Shown here: positions 17,488-25,534 of the stretch, one piece after another
How positions within the stretch are numbered: position 1 is the stretch's first letter
How the letters are laid out: every line of letters starts with the position of its first letter
Origin: Streptomyces aquilus
Lineage (GTDB): Bacteria > Actinomycetota > Actinomycetes > Streptomycetales > Streptomycetaceae
Direction of reading: 5' to 3'
Assembly: GCF_003955715.1 (NCBI RefSeq)
Contig: NZ_CP034463.1
Span: forward strand, 7,936,001 to 8,000,000
Length of the DNA: 64,000 nucleotides
The notes under the pieces: generated by a model
What the model saw: only the letters and a program-made list of their open reading frames with translations
What the model was told of the DNA's origin: nothing
The model's database searches: none
Made by a program: the position numbers and the translations under genes

Positions 17488-17647
17488 GCCCGACGCCCGG
17501 CCGCTGACCGGACCGCTCCACCGCCACCGCCCGGCCATCGAGCCACGGCAGCCGAACTGACCACTCGGCCGCCGCACGCGCTCCCTTGCCGGGCCGGCGT
17601 CCGTCCACTTTTCGAACTCGCACCTCCTGCAAGGGAGTCACTCCTTC

Positions 17648-18964
17648 ATGCGCGTCAACAGAATCAGCCACGCCCGCGGCCGGACGGCGGCCCTCGGCCT
17701 CGCCGTCGCCGCGCTGGCCGCCGGACTGACCACCGGGGCCGGACCGGCCACCGCGCAGCCGCAGAGCGCCGCCGCGGCCGCGCCCGACTGCAGCGCCGCC
17801 TTCCGCATCGAGCAGAAGCTCGCCAGCGGCACCACCTGGCGGATGTGCTGGCGTTACGACAGCATGGCCGGCCTCGTCCTGGACGACATCACCTACCAGC
17901 CCAAGGGTGAGCCCGCCCCGATCAAGGTCCTCAACAGCGCCCGGCTCGGCCAGATCCACGTCCCGTACGACGACGGACGGGCCGAGTACGACGACCTGAC
18001 CGGCCAGGACTTCGCCAAGGACCTGATGAACCTGGCGCCCGCCGAATGCCCCGGCGGCACCATCAAGACCGTCAAGATCCCGGACCCCTACCCGGACCAG
18101 AACCCCAACGTCAAGGGCCTGTGCACCACCACCCGGTCCCGCGGACACGCCTACCGCATGCAGGGCGACACCGCGAACAAGGTCTACCAGGCCCAGGGCA
18201 AGGACTTCCTCGTCTACACGGTCAACCAGGTCGGCTGGTACGAGTACATGACCGAGTTCCGGTTCCAGGACGACGGCACCATCAACATGAACGTCGGCGC
18301 CACCGGCACCCTCTCGCCGTTCGACTACGACGCGGGCGACGGCAAGGGCTGGCCCATCGGCAAGGGCGCCGCCAAGGACAAGGCCACCAGCCACACCCAC
18401 AACGTCTTCTGGCGGCTCGACTTCGCCCTCGACGGCTCCACCAAGAACCGGGTCGAGCAGTACGACTCCACGCTCACCCCGCGCGGCGCGGACACCCCCA
18501 CCGTCAAGACCACCCGCACCAAGGTCACCAAGGAGCTCGCGGGCGACGCCAAGACCTACCGCTGGTGGCGGATGGTCAGCGCGACCGGCAAGAACAAGGA
18601 CAACCACGCGCGGTCCTACGAGTTCGTCCCCGGCCCCACCACCCGCTACCCGGGCCGCAGTTACACCAAGCACGACATCTACTTCACCCAGTACGACAAG
18701 TGCGAGCTGTTCTCCAGCAACAACCCGCGCTGTGACCGCGACCACCCCAAGTCCGTGGACAAGTGGGTCAACGGCCAGACGCTCACGCACCCGGTCGCCT
18801 GGGTCAACGTCGGCTTCCACCACATCGCCCGCGACGAGGACCAGCAGCCGATGCCGGTCCACTGGCAGGGCTTCTCGATCGTCCCGCGCGACGTCACCGC
18901 TATGAATCCGCTCACTCCGGCGGACCTCGCCGGGCAGAACGGCAACTACACAGGCGGTAGTTGA
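17648..18964 (+). CDS. Secreted copper amine oxidase catalytic-domain protein
   Basis: This 438-residue protein has its own signal peptide (about 1-36) and then only the C-terminal beta-sandwich domain of copper amine oxidases. Copper ligands fit: H249 and H251 (SHTHNVFWRLD) and H391 or H392 (GFHHIARDED), followed by MPVHWQGFSIVPRDV. An Asp at 115/116 (AEYDD) could be the catalytic base. The cofactor tyrosine region reads QVGWYEYM: Y198 is in place for topaquinone, but the usual preceding Asn is Trp. Active members oxidise primary amines to aldehydes with release of ammonia and peroxide. Activity here is uncertain. Confidence 0.78.
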   Translation: MRVNRISHARGRTAALGLAVAALAAGLTTGAGPATAQPQSAAAAAPDCSAAFRIEQKLASGTTWRMCWRYDSMAGLVLDDITYQPKGEPAPIKVLNSARLGQIHVPYDDGRAEYDDLTGQDFAKDLMNLAPAECPGGTIKTVKIPDPYPDQNPNVKGLCTTTRSRGHAYRMQGDTANKVYQAQGKDFLVYTVNQVGWYEYMTEFRFQDDGTINMNVGATGTLSPFDYDAGDGKGWPIGKGAAKDKATSHTHNVFWRLDFALDGSTKNRVEQYDSTLTPRGADTPTVKTTRTKVTKELAGDAKTYRWWRMVSATGKNKDNHARSYEFVPGPTTRYPGRSYTKHDIYFTQYDKCELFSSNNPRCDRDHPKSVDKWVNGQTLTHPVAWVNVGFHHIARDEDQQPMPVHWQGFSIVPRDVTAMNPLTPADLAGQNGNYTGGS

Positions 18965-19067
18965 GAAACGACCCTGTCCATCCGGCTGCACCGCCGACCA
19001 CTCCCGGAGTACCCTTCCTTGATCGTTGGCACGGGGAGAGCTCGGGGGAGCGGAAGGCGGTGCGCGG

Positions 19068-20309
19068 GTGGGCTCGGGAGGGCTGGAGTTGCCCCCTGGT
19101 GACGAGGGTCACGAGGGGAACTCCGCAGACGTCCCGCCCGGCACGGTGTCGCTGGCCCGGCCCATGGACGCCGCCGGTTCCATCGGGCCGGAGCTGGACT
19201 GGGACGCCGACGCCTGGCGCGAGGTGCGTACGCGCGCCCAGCGAGCCGGCCGGGCCTACATCTGGCTGAACCTGGTCGAACAGCGGCTGCGCGCGGTCGT
19301 GGCCGCTGTTCTGCGTCCCATCTACGAACCCGTCCACGGCGACGACTGGGTGGTGGCCGCCGCCGGGCCCGCCGGCCAGGAATGGGTGCAGCGCGCGGTC
19401 GCCGTACGCGAAGTCAGCCGCCGCAAGGGCTACTTGCTCGATCCGGCCGACGACAACGTCCTCAGTTTCCTCACGCTGCCGCAGCTGCGGGAGCTGATGG
19501 TGCAGCACTGGCCCTGCTTCGAGCCCTACGTCGACGAGCGCCGGGACGTCGAACTCGCCCTGGACGAGCTGGAAGTGACCCGGAACGTCGTCTCCCGCAA
19601 CCGGGCCCTGTCCGAGGCCGTCCTCGGCCAGGCCGAACGGGCCTCGGCGCGGCTCCTGGAGATACTCGGCGCGGGCGGCGACGTCCCCTCCGCGCGCCGG
19701 CTCCCCGTGGACGCGGTCGAGGACCTCGTCGGCGACCGGTACGCGGACGTGGTCGCCGTACACCCCGACCGGGTGCGGCTGCTGCGCCAGTTCCCCGCCG
19801 AGGACATCTTCGGCGGCGCCCGCCGCCTCGACGCGGTCGGCATCGGACTCAACCTCCTCGTGCAGAACTTCTCCGGCCGGCGCCTGGTGCGGCTCGCCGA
19901 GGCGGGCTGCCGGGTGCGGCTGCTGTTCCTGAACCCCGCCTCCAGCGCCGTCAAGCGGCGCGAGCGGGAACTCGGCATGAAACGCGGCGAGTTGAGCCGG
20001 GCCGTCGAGATGAACATCCTCCACATGCGCCGGGTGCGCTCCCGGCTGCGCGACCCGGGCGCCTTCGAGATCCAGGTCTACGACGAGACGCCGCGCTTCG
20101 CCGCCTACCTCGTCGACGGCGACGGCACGGACGGGGTCGCCGTCGTGCAGTCCTATCTGCGGCGGTCGCGGGGGATGGAGGCACCGGTGCTGGTGCTGCG
20201 CAACGGGAACAAAGTCGTCAAACCGGGCGAGATCGACGAGAGCGGTCTCTTCCCGACGTATCGCGAGGAGTTCGAGACGGCTTGGGCGGATTCGCGGCCG
20301 GTGTCGTGA
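19068..20309 (+). CDS. SAV2148-type HEPN domain protein
   Basis: The 413-residue product matches a conserved Streptomyces protein known as the SAV2148 family with a HEPN domain. The start is the GTG at 19068 behind ggaagg. An alpha-helical N-terminal region (about 45-210) includes RAYIWLNLVEQRLRAVV and the conserved DDNVLSFLTLPQL. A C-terminal region (about 260-400) with LLFLNPASSAVKRRERELGM and an EIQVYDETPRFAAYLVDG strand looks like a sensing or phospholipase-D-like fold. HEPN proteins are often RNases or toxin partners, but no toxin-antitoxin partner is adjacent. The function is unknown. Confidence 0.8.
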   Translation: MGSGGLELPPGDEGHEGNSADVPPGTVSLARPMDAAGSIGPELDWDADAWREVRTRAQRAGRAYIWLNLVEQRLRAVVAAVLRPIYEPVHGDDWVVAAAGPAGQEWVQRAVAVREVSRRKGYLLDPADDNVLSFLTLPQLRELMVQHWPCFEPYVDERRDVELALDELEVTRNVVSRNRALSEAVLGQAERASARLLEILGAGGDVPSARRLPVDAVEDLVGDRYADVVAVHPDRVRLLRQFPAEDIFGGARRLDAVGIGLNLLVQNFSGRRLVRLAEAGCRVRLLFLNPASSAVKRRERELGMKRGELSRAVEMNILHMRRVRSRLRDPGAFEIQVYDETPRFAAYLVDGDGTDGVAVVQSYLRRSRGMEAPVLVLRNGNKVVKPGEIDESGLFPTYREEFETAWADSRPVS

Positions 20310-20415
20310 ACGTCCCCCGTGGAGCGGGAACCGGAACGCGATCCTCTGATTGTCAGTGGCGCATGGGATCGTGGAGACCACTGGGGGAAAGCACCACCAA
20401 GAAGGGGGACCGCCC

Positions 20416-21141
20416 ATGGGCTGGCACCGGGAGCTGCTGATCGGCTTCGACCTGGAGACGACCGGGACCGATCCGCGCGAGGCGCGCATCGTCACGGGGG
20501 CCGTGATCGAGGTGAGGGCCGGGCAGGTCATGGGCCACCGCGAGTGGCTCGCCGATCCGGGCGTGGAGATCCCGGCGGACGCGGTCGCGGTCCACGGCAT
20601 CAGCAACGAACACGCGACCGCCGAGGGCAGGCCGGCCGACCAGGTCGCCGACGCCATCGCGGACGTGCTGGCGACCTACTGGAAGGCGGGCGTCCCGGTC
20701 GTCGCCTACAACGCGGCCTTCGACCTGACCCTGCTCTCCGCGGAACTCCACCGCCACGGCCTGCCGTCCCTGCGCGACCGCCTCGGCGGCATCGACCCGG
20801 CCCCGGTCGTCGACCCGTACACGATCGACCGCGCCGTCGACCGCTACCGCCGCGGCAAGCGCAACCTCGAAGCCGTCTGCGGGGAGTACGGAGTCCCGCT
20901 CGACTCCGCCCACGACGCCTCCGCCGACGCCCTCGCCGCGGCCCGCCTCGCCGGCGCGATAGCCGACCGCCACCCCAAGATCGCCGCCCTCGGCCCGGCC
21001 GACCTGCACCGCAGCCAGATCACCTGGTACGCGGAATGGGCGGCCGACTTCCAGAACTTCCTGCGCCGCAAGGGAGAGACGGACGCCGTGGTGGACGGGA
21101 CGTGGCCGCTGCGGGAGCTGACGGCGGACGAGACGGTCTGA
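20416..21141 (+). CDS. DnaQ-like 3'-5' exonuclease
   Basis: The 241 residues carry the DEDDh exonuclease motifs: ExoI FDLETTGTD (D and E), ExoII YNAAFDLTLL (Asp) and ExoIII HDASADALAA (His and Asp). These bind two metal ions and remove nucleotides from 3' ends, as in the epsilon proofreading subunit of DNA polymerase III. The protein has no polymerase fusion, so it is a stand-alone proofreading or repair-type nuclease. The start is the ATG at 20416, directly followed by a conserved GWHRELLIGFDLE N-terminus. It ends 17 bp from the convergent APH gene. Confidence 0.9.
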   Translation: MGWHRELLIGFDLETTGTDPREARIVTGAVIEVRAGQVMGHREWLADPGVEIPADAVAVHGISNEHATAEGRPADQVADAIADVLATYWKAGVPVVAYNAAFDLTLLSAELHRHGLPSLRDRLGGIDPAPVVDPYTIDRAVDRYRRGKRNLEAVCGEYGVPLDSAHDASADALAAARLAGAIADRHPKIAALGPADLHRSQITWYAEWAADFQNFLRRKGETDAVVDGTWPLRELTADETV

Positions 21142-21158
21142 CCCGTCCCGCCCCACGC

Positions 21159-22022
21159 TCAGAACGGATACCAGCGCACGGTCTCGTCCCCGTCCCTGAG
21201 CGACGCCACCCGCCGCTCGAACTCCGCCAACGCCCGCGGGTTGCTCGGCGCGTGCTGGGCCACCCAGGCGCAGCTCGCCGTCTCCCGGGCGCCCCGGAGC
21301 ACCGAGCAGCCCTCCCACGCGCGCACGTCCCAGCCGTACGCCTCGGTGAAGTCGTCGTAAGCCGCCGCCGGCAGCCCGTACCGGTCCCGGGACAGCGCCA
21401 TCACCACCAGGTCGTGCTCGCGCAGGTCCGCGGAGAAGGTCTCCAGGTCGACCAGGACGGGACCGTCGGGGCCGACATGCACATTGCGGGGGAGCGCGTC
21501 GCCGTGGATGGGGCCGCGCGGAAGGTGCGGGGTGAGCGCGGCGGCGGCCGTCGCGAAGCCGTCCCGGCGCTCCCGCAGATACGCCGCGTCCGCGGGGTCG
21601 ATCGCGTCGCCCGCGAGCCGCAGCCAGCGTTCCACACCGCCCAGCAGCTCGCGGGGCGGCAGTTCGAAGGAAGGGGAGGGCAGGGCGTGGACGACCCGTA
21701 GCAGTTCGGCCAAATCCCGGGGCTCGGCGGGCCGTACGGCGTCGGGCATCCGGTGCCACACCGTCACCGGGTGCCCCGCGACGAGCAGGGGCTTCGGCTC
21801 GGCCGCCCGTACCGCGGGCACCTCCGCCTCGGCGAGCCACAGCGCGATGTCCAGCTCCCGGCGCGCCCGGTCCAGGAGTTCGGCGTCCCGGCCCACCTTC
21901 ACGACCAGGTCACCGGCGGCGAACACGGCGTTCTCGCCGAGCGCCAGCAGCCGCGCCTCCCCGGCCGCCCCGGGCAGCACCGCCGCCTCGGCCAGCACCT
22001 CGCGCGCCCGTGCCTCGTCCAT
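21159..22022 (-). CDS. Aminoglycoside phosphotransferase family kinase
   Basis: The 287 residues have an intact APH-type active site: a P-loop-like GENAVFAAGD, a VVKVGRD lysine strand, the catalytic loop PIHGDALPRNV (Asp and Asn present) and the metal site VLVDLETFSADLREHDLV. These enzymes transfer the ATP gamma-phosphate to hydroxyls of aminoglycosides, choline, homoserine or similar small molecules; the substrate cannot be decided here. Compare the degenerate relative at 4633-5574. It is a single-gene unit with its start facing the ABC transporter. Confidence 0.85.
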   Translation of the reverse strand: MDEARAREVLAEAAVLPGAAGEARLLALGENAVFAAGDLVVKVGRDAELLDRARRELDIALWLAEAEVPAVRAAEPKPLLVAGHPVTVWHRMPDAVRPAEPRDLAELLRVVHALPSPSFELPPRELLGGVERWLRLAGDAIDPADAAYLRERRDGFATAAAALTPHLPRGPIHGDALPRNVHVGPDGPVLVDLETFSADLREHDLVVMALSRDRYGLPAAAYDDFTEAYGWDVRAWEGCSVLRGARETASCAWVAQHAPSNPRALAEFERRVASLRDGDETVRWYPF

Positions 22023-22226
22023 CGTCCCGCCTCCGTGTCCCGTTCCCGCCGCTGTGCGTGCGCACCGCGCACACCGGGCGTCGAGTTCCCGCCATCCGAC
22101 GCCCAGTCTCGCATTCGTACAGGTCGGACGGTGTGCACGGTGCCTTGACGGCGCACACCCCCTTCACGACCATGACCGGGGCCCGTCGGCCCCCGGAGCG
22201 TCCCGAGCCGCTAAGGAGCCGATCAC

Positions 22227-23162
22227 GTGACATCGCTGACCGCGACGAAGCGGTCGACGCGGGGTGCGCCACGCGCCGAGAGGGGCCGCGGGGCGGTGGA
22301 CCGCGGCGCCTGGTTCCTGGTGCTGCCCGCGCTGATCCCGATCCTCGTCCTGAGCGTCGGACCGCTGCTCTACGGCATCCTGCTGGCGTTCACCGACGCC
22401 CAGTCGGGGCGCACCCGGTCCACCCAGTGGATCGGCGGCCTCAACTTCCAGGACCTGCTGCACGACACGCTGTTCTGGGAGTCGTTCCGGATCGGCCTGG
22501 TGTGGGCCGTCGGGGTGACCGTGCCCCAGTTCCTGCTGGCGCTCGGCCTCGCGCTGCTGCTCGACGAGGACCTCAGACTGCGCTGGCTGGCCCGCGCGCT
22601 GGCGATCGTCCCGTGGGCCATGCCGGAGGTCGTCGTCGGTGTCATGTGGCGGCTCGTCTACAACCCGGACGCGGGCGTCCTCAACGAGACCCTGCGCGAC
22701 CTCGGCCTCGGCGACGGCCGGGACTGGCTCGCGGGCCTGTCCACCGCCCTGCCCGCCGTCATCGTCGTCGGCGTGTGGGCCGGCATGCCGCAGACGACGG
22801 TCGCCCTGCTCGCCGGCCTCCAGAACACCCCGCGCGAACTCCACGAGGCGGCGGCGATGGACGGCGCGGGCGCCTGGCGCCGGTTCCGCACGGTCACCTG
22901 GCCCGCCCTCCGGCCGGTCGCGCTCGCGATCACGGCGCTCAACTTCATCTGGAACTTCAACTCCTTCGCCCTGGTCTACGTCCTGACCAGCGGCGGACCC
23001 GGCGGCCGTACCCGGCTGCCCATGCTGTTCGCCTACGAAGAGGCCTTCCGCTACGGCCAGTTCGGCTACGCGGCGGCCATGGGATGCGTGATGGTCGCCG
23101 TGATCTCGGTGCTGCTCGCCGTCTTCCTGGCGGGCCGGCTGAAGGGCGGTGACGAGGCATGA
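22227..23162 (+). CDS. Sugar ABC transporter permease (MalF-like)
   Basis: The 311-residue protein has about six membrane segments and the MalF-type permease loop EAAAMDGAGAWRRFRTVTWPAL, which contacts the ATPase. It belongs to the CUT1 carbohydrate importer class, where two different permeases form the channel. It is the first gene of a three-gene unit and overlaps the second permease by 4 bp (ATGA). The GTG start follows taaggag. No ATPase is encoded nearby; Streptomyces CUT1 systems commonly share the MsiK ATPase encoded elsewhere, which I infer here. Confidence 0.92.
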   Translation: MTSLTATKRSTRGAPRAERGRGAVDRGAWFLVLPALIPILVLSVGPLLYGILLAFTDAQSGRTRSTQWIGGLNFQDLLHDTLFWESFRIGLVWAVGVTVPQFLLALGLALLLDEDLRLRWLARALAIVPWAMPEVVVGVMWRLVYNPDAGVLNETLRDLGLGDGRDWLAGLSTALPAVIVVGVWAGMPQTTVALLAGLQNTPRELHEAAAMDGAGAWRRFRTVTWPALRPVALAITALNFIWNFNSFALVYVLTSGGPGGRTRLPMLFAYEEAFRYGQFGYAAAMGCVMVAVISVLLAVFLAGRLKGGDEA

Positions 23163-23992
23163 GGACCAGCACCACGGGCCGCGTCGGGCAGTACGCCGCC
23201 CTGCTCGCCTATCTCGTCTTCCTCGCCTTCCCGTTCCTCTGGCTGCTCTCCGTCGCCTTCAAGTCCCCCCGGGAACTGGGCAGCCTGCACCCCACCTGGA
23301 TCCCGAGGGACCCCACCCTCGACAACTTCCGGCAGGCCTTCGACGAACAGCCGCTGCTGCGCGCCGCGGGCAACTCCCTGCTCGCCGCGCTCGGCGCCGC
23401 GCTGATCGCCGTACTGATCGCGACACCGCTCGCGTATGTGATGGCCCGGCGGCGCAGCCTGCTCGCGCGGGCGGCGACCGGGTGGGTGGTGGTCAGCCAG
23501 GCGTTCCCGCTGGTGCTGGTGATCATCCCGCTGTTCCTGGTGCTGAAGAACCTGCGGCTGATCGACTCGCTGTTCGGGCTGGTGCTGCTGTACGTGGTGT
23601 GGGCGCTGCCGTTCGCGCTGTGGATGCTGGTCGGCTATGTGCGGGCGGTGCCCGAGGAGTTGGAGCAGGCGGCGGCCGTCGACGGCGCCGGGCGGCTGCG
23701 GACGCTGGTGTCGGTGACCGCGCCGCTACTGGCGCCGGGGATCGTGGCGACGGCGCTGTTCGCGTTCATCACCGCGTGGAACGAGTTCTTCTTCGCGCTG
23801 GTCCTGCTGAAGACCCCGGAGAAACAGACCCTGCCGGTCGTCCTCACCCATTTCATCGGCGCGGAGGGTGTCGCCGACCTGGGCCCGCTGGCCGCCGCCG
23901 CGTTCCTCGCGACACTGCCCTCGCTGGTCGTCTTCGCCCTCATCCAGCGGCGGATCACCAGCGGCATGCTCGCCGGGGCGGTGAAGAGCTGA
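23159..23992 (+). CDS. Sugar ABC transporter permease (MalG-like)
   Basis: The 277-residue protein has six predicted membrane spans and the MalG-type coupling loop EELEQAAAVDGAGRLRTLVSVTAPL. It pairs with the upstream MalF-like subunit to form the importer channel. It overlaps the upstream gene by 4 bp and the downstream binding-protein gene by 1 bp (TGATG), so all three are tightly coupled. The C-terminal QRRITSGMLAGAVKS is typical of the subunit. Confidence 0.93.
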   Translation: MRTSTTGRVGQYAALLAYLVFLAFPFLWLLSVAFKSPRELGSLHPTWIPRDPTLDNFRQAFDEQPLLRAAGNSLLAALGAALIAVLIATPLAYVMARRRSLLARAATGWVVVSQAFPLVLVIIPLFLVLKNLRLIDSLFGLVLLYVVWALPFALWMLVGYVRAVPEELEQAAAVDGAGRLRTLVSVTAPLLAPGIVATALFAFITAWNEFFFALVLLKTPEKQTLPVVLTHFIGAEGVADLGPLAAAAFLATLPSLVVFALIQRRITSGMLAGAVKS

Positions 23993-25266
23993 TGCGGACG
24001 AAAGCGATCCTGGTCCTCTTGTTCCTGCTGACGGCCTGCACCGGCGGCGGCGGAACCTCCGACGACGGCACGGTCACCCTGCGCTTCCAGTCCCTGGCCT
24101 GGCAGGAGGAGTCCGTCGCGGCCAACAAGCAGCTGGTGAAGGAGTGGAACGCGACCCACCCGGACGTCAAGGTCGAGTACGTCCAGGGCAGTTGGGACAG
24201 CGTCCACGACCAGCTGCTCACCTCCTTCGAGGGCGGCGAGGCCCCCGACATCATCCATGACGCCTCCGACGACCTCGCGGACTTCGCCTACGGCGGCTAT
24301 CTCGCCGACCTGACCGACCTGCTGCCCGCCCGGCTCAAGTCCGACATCCCGCGGCGCAGTTGGGAGACGACGACCTTCGGGGACGGGATCTACGGCGTGC
24401 CGTTCCTCCAGGAGCCACGGGTGATTGTTGCCAACGCGAAGTGGCTGAAGGAGTCCGGCGTGCGCGTCCCGACGCCGGACAGGCCCTGGAGCTGGCCCGA
24501 GTTCCGGCGGATCACCGAGGAGCTCAGCGGCGACGGGACGTACGGCGTCGCCTGGCCGCTCAAGGAACCCGTCTCGGCCACCCTCAACCTGTCCCTGTCG
24601 GCGGGCGGACAGCTCTTCCACCGGGGTGCCGACGGCAAGGTGACCATCCGGTTCGGGAAGGGCGACGAGGTCGTCCCGCGGACCATCCACGACCAGGCGA
24701 ACACCGACCACAGCGCCTCGCCCACCACCCTGGGCAGCGGCGGCTCCGACACCCTGCCCGGCTTCTTCGGCGGCAAGTACGCGATGGTCCCGCTCGGCTT
24801 CTCCTACCGCCAGCAGATCGCGCAGCAGGCGCCGAAGGGCTTCGAGTGGCAGGTGCTGCCCGCGCCGGCCGGCGCCGACGGACTCAGTCAGGGCGTCAGC
24901 CCGCAGACGCTGTCCGTCGCCGAGGACAGCCCGCACCAGAAGGAGGCCGTCGCGTTCGTCGACTTCCTGCTCCGGCCGAAGAACATGGTGCGCCTCGCGC
25001 TCGGCGACTGGATGCTGCCCACCGGCACCCAGGCCCTGAAGGACCCCGCCCTGCACACCGCCGAGAACGGCTGGGCCACCGGCACCGCCCTCGCCGCCCA
25101 CCTGCGCTCGGCGCCCGCCCAGTCCGTGCGCGGTTACCCCGAGTGGAAGGACAAGGTCGCCACCCCGGCGTTCCAGGAGTACTACAGCGGCGCGATCGGC
25201 CTCGACGAGCTGCGCGCACGCCTGGAGAAGGACGGCAACCTCGTCCTCGCCCGCTACCAGCGCTGA
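23992..25266 (+). CDS. Sugar ABC transporter substrate-binding lipoprotein
   Basis: The 424-residue product starts with a short lipoprotein signal (LFLLTACTGG; lipobox LTAC, lipidated Cys at residue 16). It continues as a type 1 extracellular solute-binding protein with TVTLRFQSLAWQEE, APDIIHDASDDL and YGVPFLQEPRVIVANAKWL. It should capture an oligosaccharide or sugar outside the membrane and deliver it to the two permeases upstream. Being last in the operon is the reverse of the usual order. No adjacent sugar regulator or glycosidase points to the sugar. Confidence 0.92.
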   Translation: MRTKAILVLLFLLTACTGGGGTSDDGTVTLRFQSLAWQEESVAANKQLVKEWNATHPDVKVEYVQGSWDSVHDQLLTSFEGGEAPDIIHDASDDLADFAYGGYLADLTDLLPARLKSDIPRRSWETTTFGDGIYGVPFLQEPRVIVANAKWLKESGVRVPTPDRPWSWPEFRRITEELSGDGTYGVAWPLKEPVSATLNLSLSAGGQLFHRGADGKVTIRFGKGDEVVPRTIHDQANTDHSASPTTLGSGGSDTLPGFFGGKYAMVPLGFSYRQQIAQQAPKGFEWQVLPAPAGADGLSQGVSPQTLSVAEDSPHQKEAVAFVDFLLRPKNMVRLALGDWMLPTGTQALKDPALHTAENGWATGTALAAHLRSAPAQSVRGYPEWKDKVATPAFQEYYSGAIGLDELRARLEKDGNLVLARYQR

Positions 25267-25278
25267 AGCGAAGCCGGC

Positions 25279-25317
25279 GAAATTCGGTTGTCGGCTCCGG
25301 CGGACCGCGCCTAGCGT
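25279..25317 (+). promoter_or_regulatory. WblC/WhiB7-type promoter of the erm-mgt unit
   Basis: A -35 hexamer TTGTCG (25288-25293) and a -10 hexamer TAGCGT (25312-25317) are separated by 18 bp. An AT-rich block GAAATT (25279-25284) sits exactly 3 bp before the -35 element, which is the arrangement known for WhiB7/WblC-activated antibiotic-resistance promoters. Transcription would start near 25324-25326, at or beside the GTG of the upstream ORF. The elements are seen; control by WblC is inferred. Confidence 0.62.
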
Positions 25318-25324
25318 GCCGTCC

Positions 25325-25438
25325 GTGGGAGCCTTCAACGCGATCATCAACTCCGGTCACGGCCGGGGCTGCACGCACTCCATCCGGATGCGTCGCTGCC
25401 TCGGAGCCCTGACCGGCCCGGGGAGCGGCGCCCGCTGA
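25325..25438 (+). CDS. Upstream ORF (leader peptide candidate) of the erm-mgt unit
   Basis: A 37-codon frame starts at a GTG that coincides with the predicted transcription start, so it would be translated as a leaderless ORF. It begins GAFNAIINSGHGRGC after the initiator and contains SIRMRRC. The R-M-R segment fits the basic-any-basic pattern at which macrolide-bound ribosomes stall in known Erm leaders. The stop lies 1 bp before the attenuator hairpin. A shorter alternative would start at ATG 25388 (16 codons). The peptide is too short for a family match; its leader role rests on position and motif. Confidence 0.5.
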   Translation: MGAFNAIINSGHGRGCTHSIRMRRCLGALTGPGSGAR

Positions 25439-25439
25439 C

Positions 25440-25465
25440 GCGGCGGTGACCCACCCTCGCTTTTT
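25440..25465 (+). terminator. Attenuator-like intrinsic terminator before erm
   Basis: A hairpin at 25440-25460 has an outer gcgg/tcgc stem (with one G-T pair), one mismatch, then ggtg/cacc around a 3-base loop. It is followed directly by five T residues. It lies between the upstream ORF and the erm start at 25535, so full-length transcription requires read-through. The segment 25355-25364 (ggtcacggcc) can pair with the 5' half of the stem at 9 of 10 positions and could act as antiterminator. Confidence 0.6.
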
Positions 25466-25534
25466 CCCTCTGTCTTCCGGTCAGGGCCTTCGGCTGCCCA
25501 TCCCACCTTTCCCGGAAGACAAGGACCCCAGGCC

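Noticed and set aside
22023..22226. Sugar operator before the ABC importer
   Set aside because: Short GC-rich inverted repeats occur, but none resembles a LacI or other known site clearly enough and no regulator gene is adjacent.
22227..25266. Antibiotic ABC exporter linked to erm-mgt
   Set aside because: The subunits are importer-type permeases and a lipoprotein binding protein of the carbohydrate class, and a promoter separates them from erm.
25481..25500. Second terminator in the erm leader around gggcc-ttcg-ggctgccc
   Set aside because: It has a stable UUCG-type loop but no T-run and weak lower stem; it may only shape the leader RNA.
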